From Planctomycetota bacterium (GTDB taxonomy: Bacteria; Planctomycetota; Planctomycetia; Gemmatales; HRBIN36): a DNA stretch of 64,000 bases. Below are positions 34,954-45,168 of this stretch, piece by piece. Position numbers and translations under genes: made by a program. The first letter of the stretch is position 1. The number at the start of each line of letters is the position of its first letter. The notes under the pieces were generated by a model. The model searched no databases and was not told where the DNA came from. It was given only the letters and a program-made list of their open reading frames with translations. Where the stretch lies: positions 62,001 to 126,000 of the forward strand of contig JACTMY010000004.1 in the NCBI GenBank assembly GCA_014584395.1. Reading direction: 5' to 3'.

Positions 34954-35880
34954 ATGTTGTTCTGGCGCAAACTCCTCAAAAAGCTGCAACCGCGTCACAC
35001 GTCCAAGGCCAGCGAAAGCCGTCAACAGCATATTGATTTGCTGAGGGAACGCATCCGCGCTTTGCCTCCCTTGCCACTTTCCGTTGAGCATCGCTCCGAA
35101 CTGGAGTGGATGGGCAATCGACAGCGGTTGCGGCAACTCATCCTGGACGCTGACCCGTCGCGATTTCTCGAATGGGATGTCATTGGCAAAACGATGTTTG
35201 TCGGCGATGCGCCTTGGATAATTCCTGAATTGGAATCCTTGCGTGCATCTTCAGATTGGCAATCGGTTTGGGCGGAACTGCTCATCGAATCAGGCTGGGG
35301 ATATCCCGAACGCTCCATTTTTCTGCCTAGCAGCAGCGGCAACCTGATCCATCACGCCTACACGCTTTTCCGCTGGGAAGCCGCGACCGGCAAGAACATT
35401 TCCCAGTATTCCAGCATCCTTGAATTCGGCGGCGGTTACGGCAGCCTAGCCCGAATCATTTGCAAGAAAGGTTTCAAAGGGCGATATGTCATTTTCGATT
35501 TGCCTGAATTCTCCGCATTGCAGGAATTTTTCCTGAATGGCGTTGGCGGTTCGGCCGTGTGTGGCCAAGCACCGGATCAACAAGTCTGGTGCATTTCGCA
35601 GTGGGAAGAGCTTGAGATGATTGTGCAGCGGATGCAGTCCATCGACTTGTTCATCGCTCTTTGGTCGCTGAGCGAAACCCCCATCCCCTTACGATGCAAG
35701 GTCCGTGAGTTGATCCATGCCAATCTTTACTGCATCGCCTTTCAGGATCGCTTCAATGAGGTCGACAACCTGGTTGACTTTAGTCACTGGCGAAACCTCA
35801 TGCCCGACCTGCATTGGCAGCAGGTCGCGATTTCTCACCTGCCTGGGAATTATTATCTATGGAACCAGCCTGAGCGATAG
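34954..35880 (+). CDS. SAM-dependent methyltransferase, possibly sugar O-methyltransferase
   Basis: The frame opens at 34885, and the ATG at 34954 (MLFWRKLLKKLQ) is my preferred start, giving 308 aa. A class I SAM-binding motif is present as SILEFGGGYGSLARI, followed by FKGRYVIFDLPEFSAL, the order seen in putative sugar O-methyltransferases. The C-terminal half has LFIALWSLSETPIPLR. The gene is poorer in GC-ending codons than most neighbours and sits next to an FkbM methyltransferase remnant, so this stretch may come from a surface-polysaccharide locus acquired from outside. Substrate unknown. Confidence 0.72.
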   Translation: MLFWRKLLKKLQPRHTSKASESRQQHIDLLRERIRALPPLPLSVEHRSELEWMGNRQRLRQLILDADPSRFLEWDVIGKTMFVGDAPWIIPELESLRASSDWQSVWAELLIESGWGYPERSIFLPSSSGNLIHHAYTLFRWEAATGKNISQYSSILEFGGGYGSLARIICKKGFKGRYVIFDLPEFSALQEFFLNGVGGSAVCGQAPDQQVWCISQWEELEMIVQRMQSIDLFIALWSLSETPIPLRCKVRELIHANLYCIAFQDRFNEVDNLVDFSHWRNLMPDLHWQQVAISHLPGNYYLWNQPER

Positions 35881-36044
35881 GATGATCTCGATCATCCTTC
35901 TTGACCGCTTGCTGCGCTCGCAATTGCGGCCTATGGAATTGGCATCACCGCATGAGTCTCGCCAGACATCCAGGGATCGTCAGTAAATCTTTTGAACGAG
36001 GTGCAAGCAGCGCCTTTCGACGCCAACCTACTTATTAGGCCTAA
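35881..36044 (+). other. Degenerate stretch without a gene
   Basis: Several short frames broken by stops in every phase. It is where the N-terminal part of the FkbM gene would be expected, but I cannot recognise any of it. Confidence 0.4.
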
Positions 36045-36293
36045 GCAGGCCATGAATTGGCGATTCTACAGGGGGCCAAGCGGATGCTGGGCGAGCGGCG
36101 GATTCGATGCATCCAATGGGAATATGGCGGTTGTAATCTGGATTCTCGGGCCTTATTGCTCGATTTTTTCCAACTGCTCGGCGGCCAGTTTCACATCCAT
36201 GCGATTCTGCCCGGCGGGTTGATTCCCCTGCCTGAGTATGACGCGGTGTTCGAAAATTTCATGACGACGAATTACTTGGCCGTGCAGAAATAA
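36045..36293 (+). pseudogene. C-terminal remnant of an FkbM-family methyltransferase
   Basis: Reading from 36045 gives GHELAILQGAKRML, the diagnostic helix after the family's D-x-EGxE motif, then IRCIQWEYGGCNLDSRALL and the C-terminal ENFMTTNYLAVQK. This is the last third (about 82 residues) of an FkbM methyltransferase. The upstream frame is closed by TAA at 36042 and the SAM-binding half is absent, with no start codon or ribosome site of its own. Intact homologues have 220-300 residues. It is most likely a decaying fragment in a methyltransferase-rich stretch. Confidence 0.75.
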
Positions 36294-36486
36294 GGAACTT
36301 CGCTGCCCGCGATCAGCGTCGCTTCGCCGGTCGTGTCGATCGATGACCTGGTTATGGTGCCATCCACGTCGAGAAAACCGCCAACGCAAGGCACAAAACG
36401 CCATTCGCCGGGCTAAGGGAGTAACGCAACGCCCAGACGGCCTATGGGGGACCTCGGGGCAGCGCGGCAATCCCTTTGAGGTGGCC

Positions 36487-37707
36487 ATGCCCACGGCAAT
36501 TGAACGCATCGAGATCATGAACGATGGAGGCTCAACGCCGATTAATCCAGCACAGGACGTCATCGGCATGTCCGTTGAACGGCTGAACGTCCGCGTCAAA
36601 TATAAAAATGGCTCCGGCGAAGCGCCGCCCGATTCGTTGGAAGTCGAGATTCGCTCCCGGGAGCCCAACGCCGTGGGCAAGTTCGATGGCTGGTCGCAAT
36701 ACAACAGCACGCGCGGCAAGAACATCCGCCATCGTTTGCAGCGCGTCAATGGCCACTATGCCGGCACGATTCCGCTGATCAACACGGTCTTCAATCTCAA
36801 CATGGACGACGTGCCTGAATTGGCGACGGTGGCACGCCCCATGGCCACGTCGGATAAGGCCTTCCGGGAGATTCTCAAGGGGAAGTTCGGCTTGCGCGGG
36901 GCCGGCTATCAGCCGCCGTTTCTGGGGCAGCCGACGGGGGATGCCAAGAAACGCCAGCCCGATTCCAAGCAGCTCTTCCTGGCCGGCGGCGTGGAGGTGC
37001 TCGAGGTGTTGATCCCCGAGCAGGAGCAGATCACCCCGGCGAGCAAGCCCGAAGAGCGCGTGGCTTGGGCTTTCGTGCGCAGTCCCGCCGACGTCGTCTT
37101 CTACACCGGGCATGGCTCCTGGTGGAACGGCAACTTGATCCTGGGCGGTCATCATCCCGATTGGCTTTCACCGATGGACTTGCTGAAGCATTGGACCAAG
37201 CCGCGCAGCAGCATGGACCTGGTCAAGAGTCCTTGGGACATCGACGTCTTGATCATCAATGGCTGCAGCGTGCTGTTTTGGAACGTCTATGGGGAAAAAG
37301 TGGAGGATAAGGATCGCAAGTCCTATGGCTTGGATTGGGCGCGGCTGCTGTGCACGCGCGAGGGGCCACTGCAGGCCATTTTGGGATTCCGCTTCACGTC
37401 GCCGGGCGATGGCACGTTTGGCACCACCGTGGCCAGGGACATGGCGACGGCCATTCGCGACGAGTTGGGCAATGACTATTCCCGCTATGCTCGGCGCTGG
37501 ATGGAAATCTGCGCGAAAAACAAAGCCACCTGGACGGGAGCCGCGATCGACACGGATGGTTACTATTACATCAACAGCAACAACACCTATCACACCCATG
37601 GCACGGACGTGAAGATGATCAGTTACAATCCGGACTTGCCCCAAGGCGCCATCGTGGGCCCCATTCCCATCACGGGCACGCCGCCGTCCCTCGGCGGAAC
37701 GATGTGA
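36487..37707 (+). CDS. Putative clan CD (caspase/gingipain-fold) cysteine peptidase-like protein
   Basis: The 406-aa protein matches no family I can name with confidence. Two segments have the order and spacing of the clan CD dyad: a hydrophobic strand ending in FYTGHGSWWNG (His209) and, 51 residues later, IDVLIINGCSVLFW (Cys260). The His-Gly and strand-then-Cys pattern is that of caspases, gingipains and CHAT domains. The C-terminal part LQAILGFRFTSPGDG and an Asn/Tyr-rich segment follow. The N-terminal 100 residues look like a beta-sandwich. No signal peptide is seen. The ATG at 36487 has GAGG six bases upstream; the frame is open from 36343. Confidence 0.6.
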   Translation: MPTAIERIEIMNDGGSTPINPAQDVIGMSVERLNVRVKYKNGSGEAPPDSLEVEIRSREPNAVGKFDGWSQYNSTRGKNIRHRLQRVNGHYAGTIPLINTVFNLNMDDVPELATVARPMATSDKAFREILKGKFGLRGAGYQPPFLGQPTGDAKKRQPDSKQLFLAGGVEVLEVLIPEQEQITPASKPEERVAWAFVRSPADVVFYTGHGSWWNGNLILGGHHPDWLSPMDLLKHWTKPRSSMDLVKSPWDIDVLIINGCSVLFWNVYGEKVEDKDRKSYGLDWARLLCTREGPLQAILGFRFTSPGDGTFGTTVARDMATAIRDELGNDYSRYARRWMEICAKNKATWTGAAIDTDGYYYINSNNTYHTHGTDVKMISYNPDLPQGAIVGPIPITGTPPSLGGTM

Positions 37708-37764
37708 TCGTGCAGAATGCTGCCGCGAGAAACGACGAGGAGCGGCTTGGGGTAAAGCGTTCTC

Positions 37765-38694
37765 TCAGCGGATGGGATCGCAGCGCAGGCGAAGCCGCCT
37801 GTCCAGCAGTCGAATGGCCACTTCATGGGCGGGCTGCCTTGGCGTGGCGATGAGTTCGCCGTCGGTGTGGATGGTCATCGGCTGCTGCGACTGGATGAGC
37901 ATGGTCCGGCAGCGGCCTCGGCGGATGGGGCCGCCGTTTTCAGGCAGCCAACCCAGGGCAAGCCGAGGCAAATGGTTCAGGGCGGCCCATCGGCTCATGC
38001 TCGAGGCATGGAGATAATCCAACCAGCCATCGTCCAGTTGCGCTTCGGGAGCCACGACAAAACCGCCGCCTTCGGTCGGACCAACGGCCACGGATAGGAA
38101 CAGCGTGGCGGTGGACCACGGTTGTTCATCCACGACGAATTGTGTGTCAAGGGCATGAAAGGATCGCCAGATCGCCTTGATCGCCGCCAGGCCATACAGC
38201 GGCAGGCCCCTCAAACCATGGATCTGACGAGCCTCCCAACTGACGGCGCCGCTCAAGCCCAGCCCGAGGGTGTTGATGAAATAGCGCGGTCCCGTTTGGC
38301 CGGGAAGCGTGGCTTCTCCCACGTCCACGCACCATGCCTTGGAACTGCAAACATAGTGCACCAACGTGTCCGCATCCCGCGGCAAGCACAAGGTTCGAGC
38401 ATAATCATTTCCCGATCCCAAGGGGATCAGGCCCATGGCGGTTGCGGGCTTGGTGGAAGTGAGAATGCCATTGGCAACTTCGTGAAACGTGCCATCGCCG
38501 CCTGCCGCCACGAGGGTCGAGTAACCCAGGTCGCAAGCCTTGCGAGCCAGGGCGATCCCTTCCCCCGCCGCTGTCGTCGGCCAGAAGTCGGCTTGATGAG
38601 CCAAGCGGCGTCGCATCTCCAGCCACAGCCGCCCCGAACGCCGTCGACCGGCACGCGGATTGTAGATGACGCAAAGAGTGGGGCGAGCATCCAT
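37765..38694 (-). CDS. Diacylglycerol/lipid kinase family protein
   Basis: A 309-aa DagK/YegS/sphingosine-kinase-like protein that phosphorylates a lipid hydroxyl. The nucleotide-binding motif is VAAGGDGTFHEVANG, followed by LIPLGSGNDYARTL; the N-terminus has VIYNPRAGRRR. The C-terminal domain includes TLGLGLSGAVSWEAR and the acidic DGELIATPRQPAHE. I chose the ATG at 38694 (MDARPTLCVIYNP) because the homologous region starts there; the frame is open from 38784. It lies divergent from scpA. Lipid substrate not determinable. Confidence 0.88.
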   Translation of the reverse strand: MDARPTLCVIYNPRAGRRRSGRLWLEMRRRLAHQADFWPTTAAGEGIALARKACDLGYSTLVAAGGDGTFHEVANGILTSTKPATAMGLIPLGSGNDYARTLCLPRDADTLVHYVCSSKAWCVDVGEATLPGQTGPRYFINTLGLGLSGAVSWEARQIHGLRGLPLYGLAAIKAIWRSFHALDTQFVVDEQPWSTATLFLSVAVGPTEGGGFVVAPEAQLDDGWLDYLHASSMSRWAALNHLPRLALGWLPENGGPIRRGRCRTMLIQSQQPMTIHTDGELIATPRQPAHEVAIRLLDRRLRLRCDPIR

Positions 38695-38928
38695 GAACGA
38701 CCAGAAAAGAAAAGGTTGAGTTGCCTTGCTCTTGTCGCGCAAGCGCTGCCGCGGCACGGGCAAGCTCATTCTGATGGATGGCACCGGTCCTTGACAAGGG
38801 GGAGTGCTCCTTGGAACGCCAAGGAGATGGCGGAGAAGGACGATTGCTCTTGTCAGCCAGCGGGCATCTTGAGATAGTCGCCCATCGAGTCAACTCCAGA
38901 CTATTCGCTAGGGAGAGATCACGCTTCC

Positions 38929-39786
38929 ATGACGCCGGCGCCGACGTATCGCGTGGATTTGGCCATTTTCCGAGGCCCTTTGGATTTGCTACTCTATCTC
39001 GTCAAGCGGCATGAGGTGGAGATCAGCGACATTCCCATTGCCGTGATCACGGAACAGTATCTTGGCTACATCCAAGTCTTGCAGGCCATTGACGTGGAAG
39101 CGGCGGGAGAGTTTCTGGTGGTCGCCAGCACTTTGATGGAAATCAAAAGCCGGATGCTGCTGCCAGACGATCCAACCGCGGAGGAAGCACAGGCCGAGGA
39201 GGACCCCAGGGCGGAGCTGGTGAAACAATTGCTGGCATACAAGCAATATCGGGAAGCAGCGGATCGGCTGGATGCCCTGGCCGCCGAGCAAGCCCGCTAT
39301 TGGCAGCGACAAGGCATTGAACGACCCGCCATGAACAGGGATTTAGCGGATCAGCCCATTCAGCAGGTGGAGTTGTGGGACTTGGTCAGTGCCTTCGAGC
39401 GGGTCTTGCGGGCCACTTTGACGCACACCGACCGCACGATCATCGACGATGACACGCCGTTGCAAAAGCATATGGAGAACATCCTCGCGCTGCTCGCATC
39501 CGCCCCGTCCAATGAAGCCGGCGAACAGCGGTTGCTCTTCGAGACCGTCTTCACGCCGCCGCGAACACGCGGCCGGATGGTGGGATTGTTCTTGGCGCTT
39601 TTGGAACTGATTAAATGGGGTCGCGTCCTGGCTGAGCAAGCAGAGCCTTTCGGACCCATCGAGTTGATCCTCATCCCCGGTGCGGCTGCGGAACCCCTTT
39701 CCCCGCAAGAGCTTGGTCACTATGCATCCGAGGGAACGAAGAATCCTGTGCAAAGCGACCCTGCAACCCTGCCCAATGATATGTGA
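38929..39786 (+). CDS. scpA: Segregation and condensation protein A
   Basis: ScpA is the kleisin that bridges the Smc ATPase heads in the bacterial condensin. The 285-aa sequence opens with the family signature FRGPLDLLLYLVKRHEVEISDIPIAVITEQYL and continues with EFLVVASTLMEIKSRMLLP. An acidic linker (EEAQAEEDPRAELVKQLL) follows, and the C-terminal winged-helix part is RGRMVGLFLALLELIKWGRV. The ScpB gene is not adjacent. GGGAGA lies upstream of the ATG. After the stop there is an 11-base tandem repeat. Confidence 0.93.
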   Translation: MTPAPTYRVDLAIFRGPLDLLLYLVKRHEVEISDIPIAVITEQYLGYIQVLQAIDVEAAGEFLVVASTLMEIKSRMLLPDDPTAEEAQAEEDPRAELVKQLLAYKQYREAADRLDALAAEQARYWQRQGIERPAMNRDLADQPIQQVELWDLVSAFERVLRATLTHTDRTIIDDDTPLQKHMENILALLASAPSNEAGEQRLLFETVFTPPRTRGRMVGLFLALLELIKWGRVLAEQAEPFGPIELILIPGAAAEPLSPQELGHYASEGTKNPVQSDPATLPNDM

Positions 39787-39806
39787 AGGAAATTTGAAGG
39801 AAATTT
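39785..39806 (+). repeat. Tandem 11-base repeat after scpA
   Basis: Two exact copies of GAAGGAAATTT lie end to end at the scpA stop. Too short to assign a role. Confidence 0.5.
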
Positions 39807-40054
39807 GTGCGATCAGTGTTACCTTGACGAGTAACCGATGAACCTGCTTGCCAGGGTGTCATGCCTTGGTATCCTTTCGTTAATTCCACCTCCTATCAAA
39901 GTGCATTTAGAGCTTACCCAACCATGAAACCAACATGGTTGGATGGCTTGGAGATGCCACGCTGATGGTCGCCCAACGATCAGCAACATCACCAGCGGTT
40001 AACCCTTTGTTGGCCGCGTCGTCCAGAAACGCTTCACCGGTTCAGAGGAACAGC

Positions 40055-40510
40055 ATGATGAACGTGTGTTCGATGGGACTTCGGCTCGCGGCGGCATTGA
40101 GCTTGCTGTTGAGCCTCGGGCTTTGGGCGGGCTGCCAATCCAAGGCCCCGCAGAAAGCCCTGCATCCCGTTCGCGGGCAGGTTCTTTACCAAGGCGTCCC
40201 GATCAAGGATTGTCGGGTGATTTTCTATCCCATGGATGATCCGAATGACATCGAACGGCCGGAAGCCTACACGGATGAAGGCGGTTATTTCGAAGTGATG
40301 GGTCGGCGCGACCGACCGGGAGCGGCCGTGGGGCGCTATCAAGTGGCGTTCCTGTGGATGGATCGCCATCCCGAACCCGATGGCAGCAGCGATTTCATCG
40401 GGCCCAACAAATTGCCCGCCAAGTATGGCCGGGCGGAAACGTCCACGGTCATCGTGGAAATCAAGGAAGGGAAAAACGAACTGGAGCCCTTCCGATTGCA
40501 ACCCCAGTGA
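40055..40510 (+). CDS. Lipoprotein with carboxypeptidase-regulatory-like fold
   Basis: A 151-aa lipoprotein. The signal ends in LSLGLWAGC, the lipobox. The mature part matches a small transthyretin/carboxypeptidase-regulatory-like domain: [21 protein letters not shown], then [19 protein letters not shown]. Planctomycetes carry many such small lipoproteins next to DUF1559 genes, as here. The ATG at 40055 has GAGGA upstream; an upstream frame lacks a ribosome site. The downstream DUF1559 gene starts 35 bases later and is probably co-transcribed. Confidence 0.85.
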   Translation: MMNVCSMGLRLAAALSLLLSLGLWAGCQSKAPQKALHPVRGQVLYQGVPIKDCRVIFYPMDDPNDIERPEAYTDEGGYFEVMGRRDRPGAAVGRYQVAFLWMDRHPEPDGSSDFIGPNKLPAKYGRAETSTVIVEIKEGKNELEPFRLQPQ

Positions 40511-40545
40511 TCCGAGCAACCCCAACTTCTTCCGGAGGGAAACGC

Positions 40546-41475
<930 letters not shown>

Positions 41476-41583
41476 TTCGAGTCGCCTTTGTTCAACCATC
41501 TGCTAACAACCATTTTCCCCATCGCTCTCACCGGCGGTGGGGTTTCTTATTGTACACCCCTAAGCGGGAAGCATGGCAGGCGT

Positions 41584-42654
41584 TCAGGGCAGAAGACTTT
41601 CCGCGGTCAGGCATTCCAGGAGGGCGTCAGCCGTGGGGCGCGGGCACGACCAGACGAGGAAAAAGAGGGCCTGGCGCGCCAAACGTTGAGCCAGATGGGG
41701 ATGAACGAAGCCGACGCCCTTGCAGACGGTGAGCAAGGTTTGCGTCGCTCGAAGAGCTGCTTCGGTGGCGCGGGCGCGCATGCGGATCAAGGCCGTGGAA
41801 GGCGCCATGGGTTGTTGGGCCAGGGAAAGCAACTCATCCCAGAGCCGGGCATGGGTTTGTTCAAAGCGGTTTTTCAGATCGGCGAGATAGGGTCGGTCCT
41901 GCGCTTCGCGGTCCAGGCCATCGACCGCGGCTTGCACCAGAGCCAGGGCCAAACAGGACGTCGTCAGGCCGCCCGCGCCATCGCCGGCGCCGATCCGTTC
42001 GGCGCGGTCTTCCAAAAGCCACGCATCATCCAATTCCACGTCCTGAAAGTGCACTTCGGTCGTCAAGGATCCGCGGAGGGCGAGCAGCTCGAGCGGCGGC
42101 TGAATGACGCAGCCTGGCGTTCCCTTGGGAATGCCCGCCAGAAAGGGATTTCCTTCGGCGTCGCGCGCTCCCACCAACAAAAGGTCCGAGGCCGCTGCTC
42201 CCGTCAGCCAGGGAACGTGACCTTGGAGACGAAAGCGCTGGCCTTGCCGTTCGATGCGCAGGCTCGGTCCGAGATGCTGCCGCGAGCTGGTCAGTTGGGC
42301 CACGCCCACGGAAGCCCACACGGAGCCTTCCGCCAGGCGGGGGAGCCAGGCGCGGGCCAAGGGGCGGTCGCGGCTCACGCGCAAGCGCCGGACCACCGCT
42401 TCCCGTTGGCTGAAAATGAAGGCCGTCGTCAAACAGCAGCGGCCGACCGCGGCATAGCCCTCAAAACATTTCACGACCGGCCAATCCCAGCCGCCGAATT
42501 CCTGGCCAATCGACCACCGGCAAGCCTCCGCTTCATGCAAGGCGCGGATCGACCTTTCGGGCCACAGAAGTTGTTCATTGGCGGTTGCCGCGCCTTGAAG
42601 CCATGCGTCCCGGCAGTTGGTGGAAATCATCAGGGGACTTGCGACAGGTCCCAT
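41584..42654 (-). CDS. Acyl-CoA dehydrogenase-like protein
   Basis: A 356-aa protein with the acyl-CoA dehydrogenase layout: a helical N-terminal part, a middle beta-barrel (LRIERQGQRFRLQGHVPWLTGAA, then VHFQDVELDD), and a helical C-terminal part ending in LARQALFFLV. The catalytic glutamate position could not be placed with confidence, and the C-terminal region is shorter than usual. It may be a non-canonical flavoprotein rather than a beta-oxidation enzyme. The ATG at 42654 has GGAG nine bases upstream. It is divergent from the sialate esterase gene. Confidence 0.75.
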   Translation of the reverse strand: MGPVASPLMISTNCRDAWLQGAATANEQLLWPERSIRALHEAEACRWSIGQEFGGWDWPVVKCFEGYAAVGRCCLTTAFIFSQREAVVRRLRVSRDRPLARAWLPRLAEGSVWASVGVAQLTSSRQHLGPSLRIERQGQRFRLQGHVPWLTGAAASDLLLVGARDAEGNPFLAGIPKGTPGCVIQPPLELLALRGSLTTEVHFQDVELDDAWLLEDRAERIGAGDGAGGLTTSCLALALVQAAVDGLDREAQDRPYLADLKNRFEQTHARLWDELLSLAQQPMAPSTALIRMRARATEAALRATQTLLTVCKGVGFVHPHLAQRLARQALFFLVWSCPRPTADALLECLTAESLLP

Positions 42655-42782
42655 CAATTGCTACTCCGCTAAGTTTTTGCTTTATCTTTGCCGCGTGCCA
42701 AGTCAGAGTAATAGAAACGAATAGTGGATGCTTTCGTTGTACACGAACCCTCGTTCCGACCCAAGCTTTTTGAGGTGTCTTT

Positions 42783-44399
42783 ATGTCCGCGTCTTGGCTT
42801 CGATTGATCTGTTTGCTGGGCGGCTGGTGGCTGACGGCCTTGAGCGCCGCGGCCGACGTGAAACTTCCCGCCCTGTTTAGCAATGACATGGTCCTGCAGC
42901 AAGGAGAGCGCACGCCGATTTGGGGCAAGGCCGATCCAGACGAATCCATCTCCGTCACTTTGGGAGGTCAAACCTGGCAAACCACCGCCGATGCCCAAGG
43001 TCAATGGCGGATTGACATGACCGGTCTCAAGGCCAGCCTGGAACCCGTGGAGTTGCACATCAAGGGCAAGAACACGGTCACGCTCAAGAACGTCCTCATC
43101 GGCGAAGTTTGGATCTGCAGCGGACAGTCCAACATGGAATGGCCCGTCGTCGGATCGGCCAACCCGCAGAAAACTCTGGCCACGGCCGATCAACCCCTGA
43201 TCCGCTTGTTTAAGGTGCCGCGGAAAGCGGCCCTCGAGCCCGTTGAGGAAATTCGGGCCGCGTGGCAGGTATGCAATCCCAATGTCGCCAACGCCTTTTC
43301 GGCCGTCGGCTATTTCTTTGGCCGCGAGTTGCAGCGCGCCCGCAAGGTGCCCGTCGGCTTGATTCAATCCGCTTGGGGCGGGACCGTGGCCGAAGCTTGG
43401 ACCAGCAAGGAGGCCCTGAAAAACCATCCGGACCTGGCCTATCTCGTCAAGCGGCATGAGGAGGCGGTGGCGTATTACGTCAAAAATGAAGCCAGGCTGC
43501 TCAAGGAATATGAGGAGAAGCGAGCCAAATGGATCAAGGAAAACACGCCGCAGCAGTCCAAGGAGGGCGGCGTGGGCGCCGCCACGGTGCTGCCGCCGCC
43601 GCCTTTCAAGCCGCCCGTCGATCCCCGGCCGAATCCCAACGCCGCCGCCCAGCTTTACCACGGCATGATCATGCCGCTGCAACCCTTCGCCATCCGCGGC
43701 GTCATCTGGTATCAAGGCGAATCCAATGCATCGCGGGCCTATGAATACCGCACGCTCATGCCGACCTTGATCGAATCCTGGCGGAAAGCCTGGAAGCAAG
43801 ATGACATGACCTTCCTGATGGTGCAATTGGCACCCTATGAGAAGGGCGTGCCGGAAGGCATTTGGCCTGAATTAAGGGAAGCACAATGGCTGACGACCAA
43901 GCAGCTCAGCCATTGCGGCATGGTGGTCATCACCGACGTGGGCGATCGGGACGACATCCATCCAAAGGAAAAGGAGACCGTGGGCGAACGGCTAGCCCTG
44001 GCGGCCCGAGCCTTGGCCTATAAGGAGCCGATCGTCTGGTCCGGCCCGGCGTTCGAGAAAATGGAAATCCGCGGCAGCGATGTCATCCTTCATTTCAACC
44101 ATGTCGGGTCGGGCCTGGTCGCCAAGCATGGCCCATTGTCGGGATTCACGATCTGCGGCTCCGATCAACGCTTCGTTCCAGCCCAAGCCCGGATCGAAGG
44201 GAAAACGGTGGTCGTTAGCCATGGGGAAGTCAAGGACCCGGTGGCGGTGCGTTTTGGCTGGGACAATTACCCCGTGGTGAATCTGTACAACCAGGAAGGC
44301 TTGCCCGCCACGCCCTTCCGCACGGATGACTTTCCCCTCAAGACCAAACCGAAGGAAAAGCCCGAAGAGAAAAGCAAAAAGAGCGCAGGTCAGAATTAA
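42783..44399 (+). CDS. Sialate O-acetylesterase family protein
   Basis: A secreted SGNH-type esterase of 538 aa, likely removing acetyl groups from sugars. The signal peptide ends near LSAAADV. A beta-sandwich lead (LPALFSNDMVLQQGERTPIWGKA) is typical of the family, followed by the nucleophile motif WICSGQSNMEW (Ser116) and later GVIWYQGESNA and the catalytic DVGDRDDIHPKEKE with the Asp-His pair. The C-terminal tail is Lys/Glu-rich (KPKEKPEEKSKK). Planctomycetes use many such enzymes on algal and host glycans; the real substrate is unknown. Confidence 0.93.
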   Translation: MSASWLRLICLLGGWWLTALSAAADVKLPALFSNDMVLQQGERTPIWGKADPDESISVTLGGQTWQTTADAQGQWRIDMTGLKASLEPVELHIKGKNTVTLKNVLIGEVWICSGQSNMEWPVVGSANPQKTLATADQPLIRLFKVPRKAALEPVEEIRAAWQVCNPNVANAFSAVGYFFGRELQRARKVPVGLIQSAWGGTVAEAWTSKEALKNHPDLAYLVKRHEEAVAYYVKNEARLLKEYEEKRAKWIKENTPQQSKEGGVGAATVLPPPPFKPPVDPRPNPNAAAQLYHGMIMPLQPFAIRGVIWYQGESNASRAYEYRTLMPTLIESWRKAWKQDDMTFLMVQLAPYEKGVPEGIWPELREAQWLTTKQLSHCGMVVITDVGDRDDIHPKEKETVGERLALAARALAYKEPIVWSGPAFEKMEIRGSDVILHFNHVGSGLVAKHGPLSGFTICGSDQRFVPAQARIEGKTVVVSHGEVKDPVAVRFGWDNYPVVNLYNQEGLPATPFRTDDFPLKTKPKEKPEEKSKKSAGQN

Positions 44400-44436
44400 C
44401 CCGCGCTCGCGCCTTGGATGGCTCTGAACCATCACG

Positions 44437-44467
44437 CAACCCCCGGTCAAGCCCTGGCTGGGGGTTG
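44437..44467 (+). terminator. Possible terminator between convergent genes
   Basis: CAACCCCC pairs with GGGGGTTG (8 bp), with further G-T/G-C pairs inside. No T-tract follows, so the call is weak; it lies between the sialate esterase and the universal stress protein genes. Confidence 0.4.
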
Positions 44468-44470
44468 ACT

Positions 44471-44920
44471 CTATTCCGCCATCGGTCCGCGGACGCTGAG
44501 CACCGGGCAGGGGGCCTTCCGCAGGACCTCCTCGGCGACGCTGCCCATGAGCAAGCGCGACAAGCCGGTCCGGCCATGCGTTCCCATGACGATCAAGTCG
44601 CAATGAGCATCCTTGGCGACCTGCAAGATCGCGGGGGCCGTTTCGCCGATCACCAATCGGTGTTCGATGGGGAAACTGGATCCTGGCGGCGGCTGGATCG
44701 TGCGAAGTTGTTGTTGAAGGGCCTCTTGCTCCTCGGGTGAAGGCGGCGGCGTGGGCGGGGCCATCGAAACGCCCTTGAAACTGGCCGTGGGCATGTCGAT
44801 GACGTGCAGGACAATCATTCGGGCGTTGTTTTCCCTGGCCAGGGAACAGGCCAATTGAAAGGCTTGATCCGAGCGAGTAGAGAAATCGGTCGGATGCAGA
44901 ATGGATTGAATCGGCAGCAT
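44471..44920 (-). CDS. Universal stress protein (UspA family)
   Basis: A 149-aa UspA-like protein. The nucleotide-binding motif is complete, MGTHGRTGLSRLLMGSVAEEVL, with the final APCPVLSVR strand. The N-terminus is SILHPTDFSTRSDQAFQLA. A Pro-rich insertion (MAPPTPPPSPEEQEALQQQ) sits between strand 2 and helix 2, longer than in most members. The ATG at 44920 follows AGGAGGGA, a near-perfect ribosome site. It probably binds ATP and acts under stress. Confidence 0.92.
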   Translation of the reverse strand: MLPIQSILHPTDFSTRSDQAFQLACSLARENNARMIVLHVIDMPTASFKGVSMAPPTPPPSPEEQEALQQQLRTIQPPPGSSFPIEHRLVIGETAPAILQVAKDAHCDLIVMGTHGRTGLSRLLMGSVAEEVLRKAPCPVLSVRGPMAE

Positions 44921-45168
44921 GATGGTCCCTCCTGTTCCTGGTCGACGAGCTGGGCTTTGGCGATGCGGTGGGTCTATTTCCTTTAGAATTGATGCCACCA
45001 TGGGTTGTCAATGAAAAAGCTGGCATGACCGGAACGCCCGGCCATGCGTGCGCAAGGCGCAAGCTCAGGATTAAGCTTTCAATCGACGGAGCGATCCAGT
45101 AAAAAAGAAAAGGCAACGACTTACCCCCCGTTTGGTGACCTCCTTCATCCTGCCGCCTGGAGGTAGTT

